In this document: positions 5,276-5,968 of the stretch, one piece after another
Layout: each line of letters opens with the position of its first letter
Position numbering within the stretch: position 1 is the first letter of the stretch
NCBI GenBank assembly: GCA_051009015.1
Contig: JBPCWZ010000035.1
Coordinates: 1-5,968, forward strand
Direction of reading: 5' to 3'
Length of the DNA stretch: 5,968 nucleotides
Origin: JAHRAH01 sp051009015
GTDB taxonomy: Bacteria > Pseudomonadota > Gammaproteobacteria > Tethybacterales > Persebacteraceae
Made by a program: the position numbers and the translations under genes
The notes under the pieces: generated by a model
Databases searched by the model: none
The model's input: only the letters and a program-made list of their open reading frames with translations
Told to the model about the DNA's origin: nothing

Positions 5276-5282
5276 CAAAACA

Positions 5283-5968
5283 ATGCACAACATCATCCGC
5301 GCCTTTTTGGTGCTTTTCTTTTTCGGCTTGCTGACCGCTTGCGGCAGCGGCGGCGACAGCAGCGGCGGCAACCCGAATTTCGCGCCAATTACGGTGACGA
5401 TGCCTGACCCGATAACAACGCCGCCGCCGCCCGAGCCGGTGACTTTGGGGTTTGATTCGCCGGAACTTGGCGCAATTAATGTTTTGGGGCAGTTGCGCTC
5501 TTGGATGGTTGTTCTTTCAGTTTCCACAGGACAAAGCAAAAATATCTTGGGACGAACTATTACACTTACAAGGATGGATGTTGCTCGTCCTTCGGGTTTT
5601 GGTAGTTCATTCCCCGACTTCAACCGAACCATTTTTCATGCTACGGGGGAACTTGTCCCTCTTGTTGAGAATGGTGCGACCATATTCCTTCCGCGATTTA
5701 TTCCGGCGATAGCATTTGAGGGAAGACCGAGTATTACGGCAGTTGGACAACTTTGCGAGATACCTTGGCTTGTCACTTATCTAAATAACAACTTTGCCGG
5801 AGGAAATGCTTGTCCTTCCGCCGGAGCGGGAATCTCATATTCCCCGAATATGCCGAATGTTTTGCATGCGGTGCTGGCGGACGGCTTTAATCGGGGCATT
5901 GGCATCGGCGAAAGCAACTTTGCCTTTTCGGGGCGGCATAATGGCGACGACAGGGCGGCGGGTTTCAC
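5283..5968 (+). CDS. Predicted outer-membrane lipoprotein of unknown function, C-terminus beyond window
   Basis: The frame is open from ATG 5283 to the window end (228 codons), so the gene is 3'-partial. Residues 1-20 form a lipoprotein signal: short basic start (MHNIIR), hydrophobic core (AFLVLFFFGLL) and lipobox LTAC with Cys20 as the lipidation and cleavage site. Gly, not Asp, at +2 predicts outer-membrane sorting by the Lol rule. Next comes a Gly/Ser linker (CGSGGDSSGGN, 20-30) and a Pro/Thr stretch (PDPITTPPPPEP, 41-52) that would hold the domain away from the membrane. The remainder looks like a soluble beta-rich domain with two further Cys residues (in LCEIP and GNACPS) that could form a disulfide in the periplasm or outside the cell. 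I do not recognise the family. The section at about 5461-5820 is AT-richer than its surroundings, and 5811-5836 resembles the intergenic repeat. The gene is divergent from the nuclease-like gene. Confidence 0.75.
   Translation, partial: MHNIIRAFLVLFFFGLLTACGSGGDSSGGNPNFAPITVTMPDPITTPPPPEPVTLGFDSPELGAINVLGQLRSWMVVLSVSTGQSKNILGRTITLTRMDVARPSGFGSSFPDFNRTIFHATGELVPLVENGATIFLPRFIPAIAFEGRPSITAVGQLCEIPWLVTYLNNNFAGGNACPSAGAGISYSPNMPNVLHAVLADGFNRGIGIGESNFAFSGRHNGDDRAAGF
5811..5836 (+). repeat. Repeat-like segment inside the lipoprotein coding region
   Basis: Shares an exact 12-mer, AGCGGGAATCTC (5825-5836), with the repeat copies at 203-214 and 5041-5052. It is preceded by GTCCTTCCGCC where the repeat has GTCATTCCCGC. 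In frame it encodes CPSAGAGIS. It may be a decayed repeat captured by the gene, or chance. Confidence 0.4.

Larger units (their letters stand above)
4966..5282. other. Divergent intergenic region (317 bp)
   Basis: Lies between the start of the nuclease-like gene (minus) and the lipoprotein start (plus). Bases 5002-5080 hold a half and a full repeat copy; 5110-5145 is AT-richer and carries -10-like boxes on both strands; 5155-5252 contains several inverted repeats; 5271-5275 is a good ribosome site. Frames crossing it, such as minus 4993-5283, contain translated repeat (EIPAFAGMT) and are not considered genes. No RNA gene was recognised. Confidence 0.7.

Noticed and set aside
4993..5283. 96-codon minus-strand frame in the divergent region
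   Set aside because: The C-terminal part (EIPAFAGMT) is translated repeat and the rest lies on the lipoprotein leader; no ribosome site or family.
5422..5433. CCG-rich run as a phase-variable simple repeat
   Set aside because: Only a few triplets long, and the change would be in frame, so no on/off switching is implied; it simply encodes a Pro linker.

Overview
The window comes from a Gram-negative bacterium, most likely a proteobacterium. Three things point there: kdsA (Kdo/LPS synthesis), the pyrG-kdsA gene pair typical of proteobacteria, and a lipoprotein with a classical lipobox. The genes use mostly GC-ending codons, and the intergenic DNA is full of short palindromic repeats resembling the dRS3-type repeat described in Neisseria (ATTCCC-N8-GGGAAT). 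Similar palindromes occur in many proteobacteria, so I do not name a genus.

Layout: (1) 1-165 (+) is the 3' end of smpB, the tmRNA-binding protein of trans-translation. (2) 166-582 has no gene. It holds a nested palindrome: two 85-bp arms (249-333 and 416-500, 72/85 matched) lie inside a 27-bp inverted repeat (189-215 and 511-537, 26/27 matched), with a smaller hairpin near the centre. It sits between convergent smpB and argD. (3) 4221-583 (-) is a compact three-gene operon, pyrG-kdsA-argD, with overlapping junctions (17 bp and 4 bp) and a -10 box so close to the pyrG ATG that the mRNA may be leaderless. (4) 4222-4314 is a short intergenic stretch with a degenerate repeat copy. (5) 4965-4315 (-) is an uncharacterised protein with an Ala/Glu/Lys-rich predicted coiled coil and a PD-(D/E)XK-like core. 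(6) 4966-5282 is a 317-bp gene-free divergent region with more repeat copies and a structured leader. (7) 5283 to the window end (+) is a partial lipoprotein gene of unknown function. Its middle is AT-richer than its ends, and it contains a segment resembling the intergenic repeat.

How the genes fit together: PyrG makes CTP and KdsA makes Kdo-8-phosphate. CTP is later needed to activate Kdo as CMP-Kdo, so the pair links nucleotide supply to LPS synthesis. ArgD makes N-acetylornithine for arginine and, in some bacteria, also serves the diaminopimelate/lysine pathway. SmpB is part of ribosome rescue and is unrelated. No complete novel system is evident. The most unusual features are the nested palindrome, the repeat-bracketed nuclease-like gene, the possibly leaderless pyrG promoter and the patchwork lipoprotein gene.
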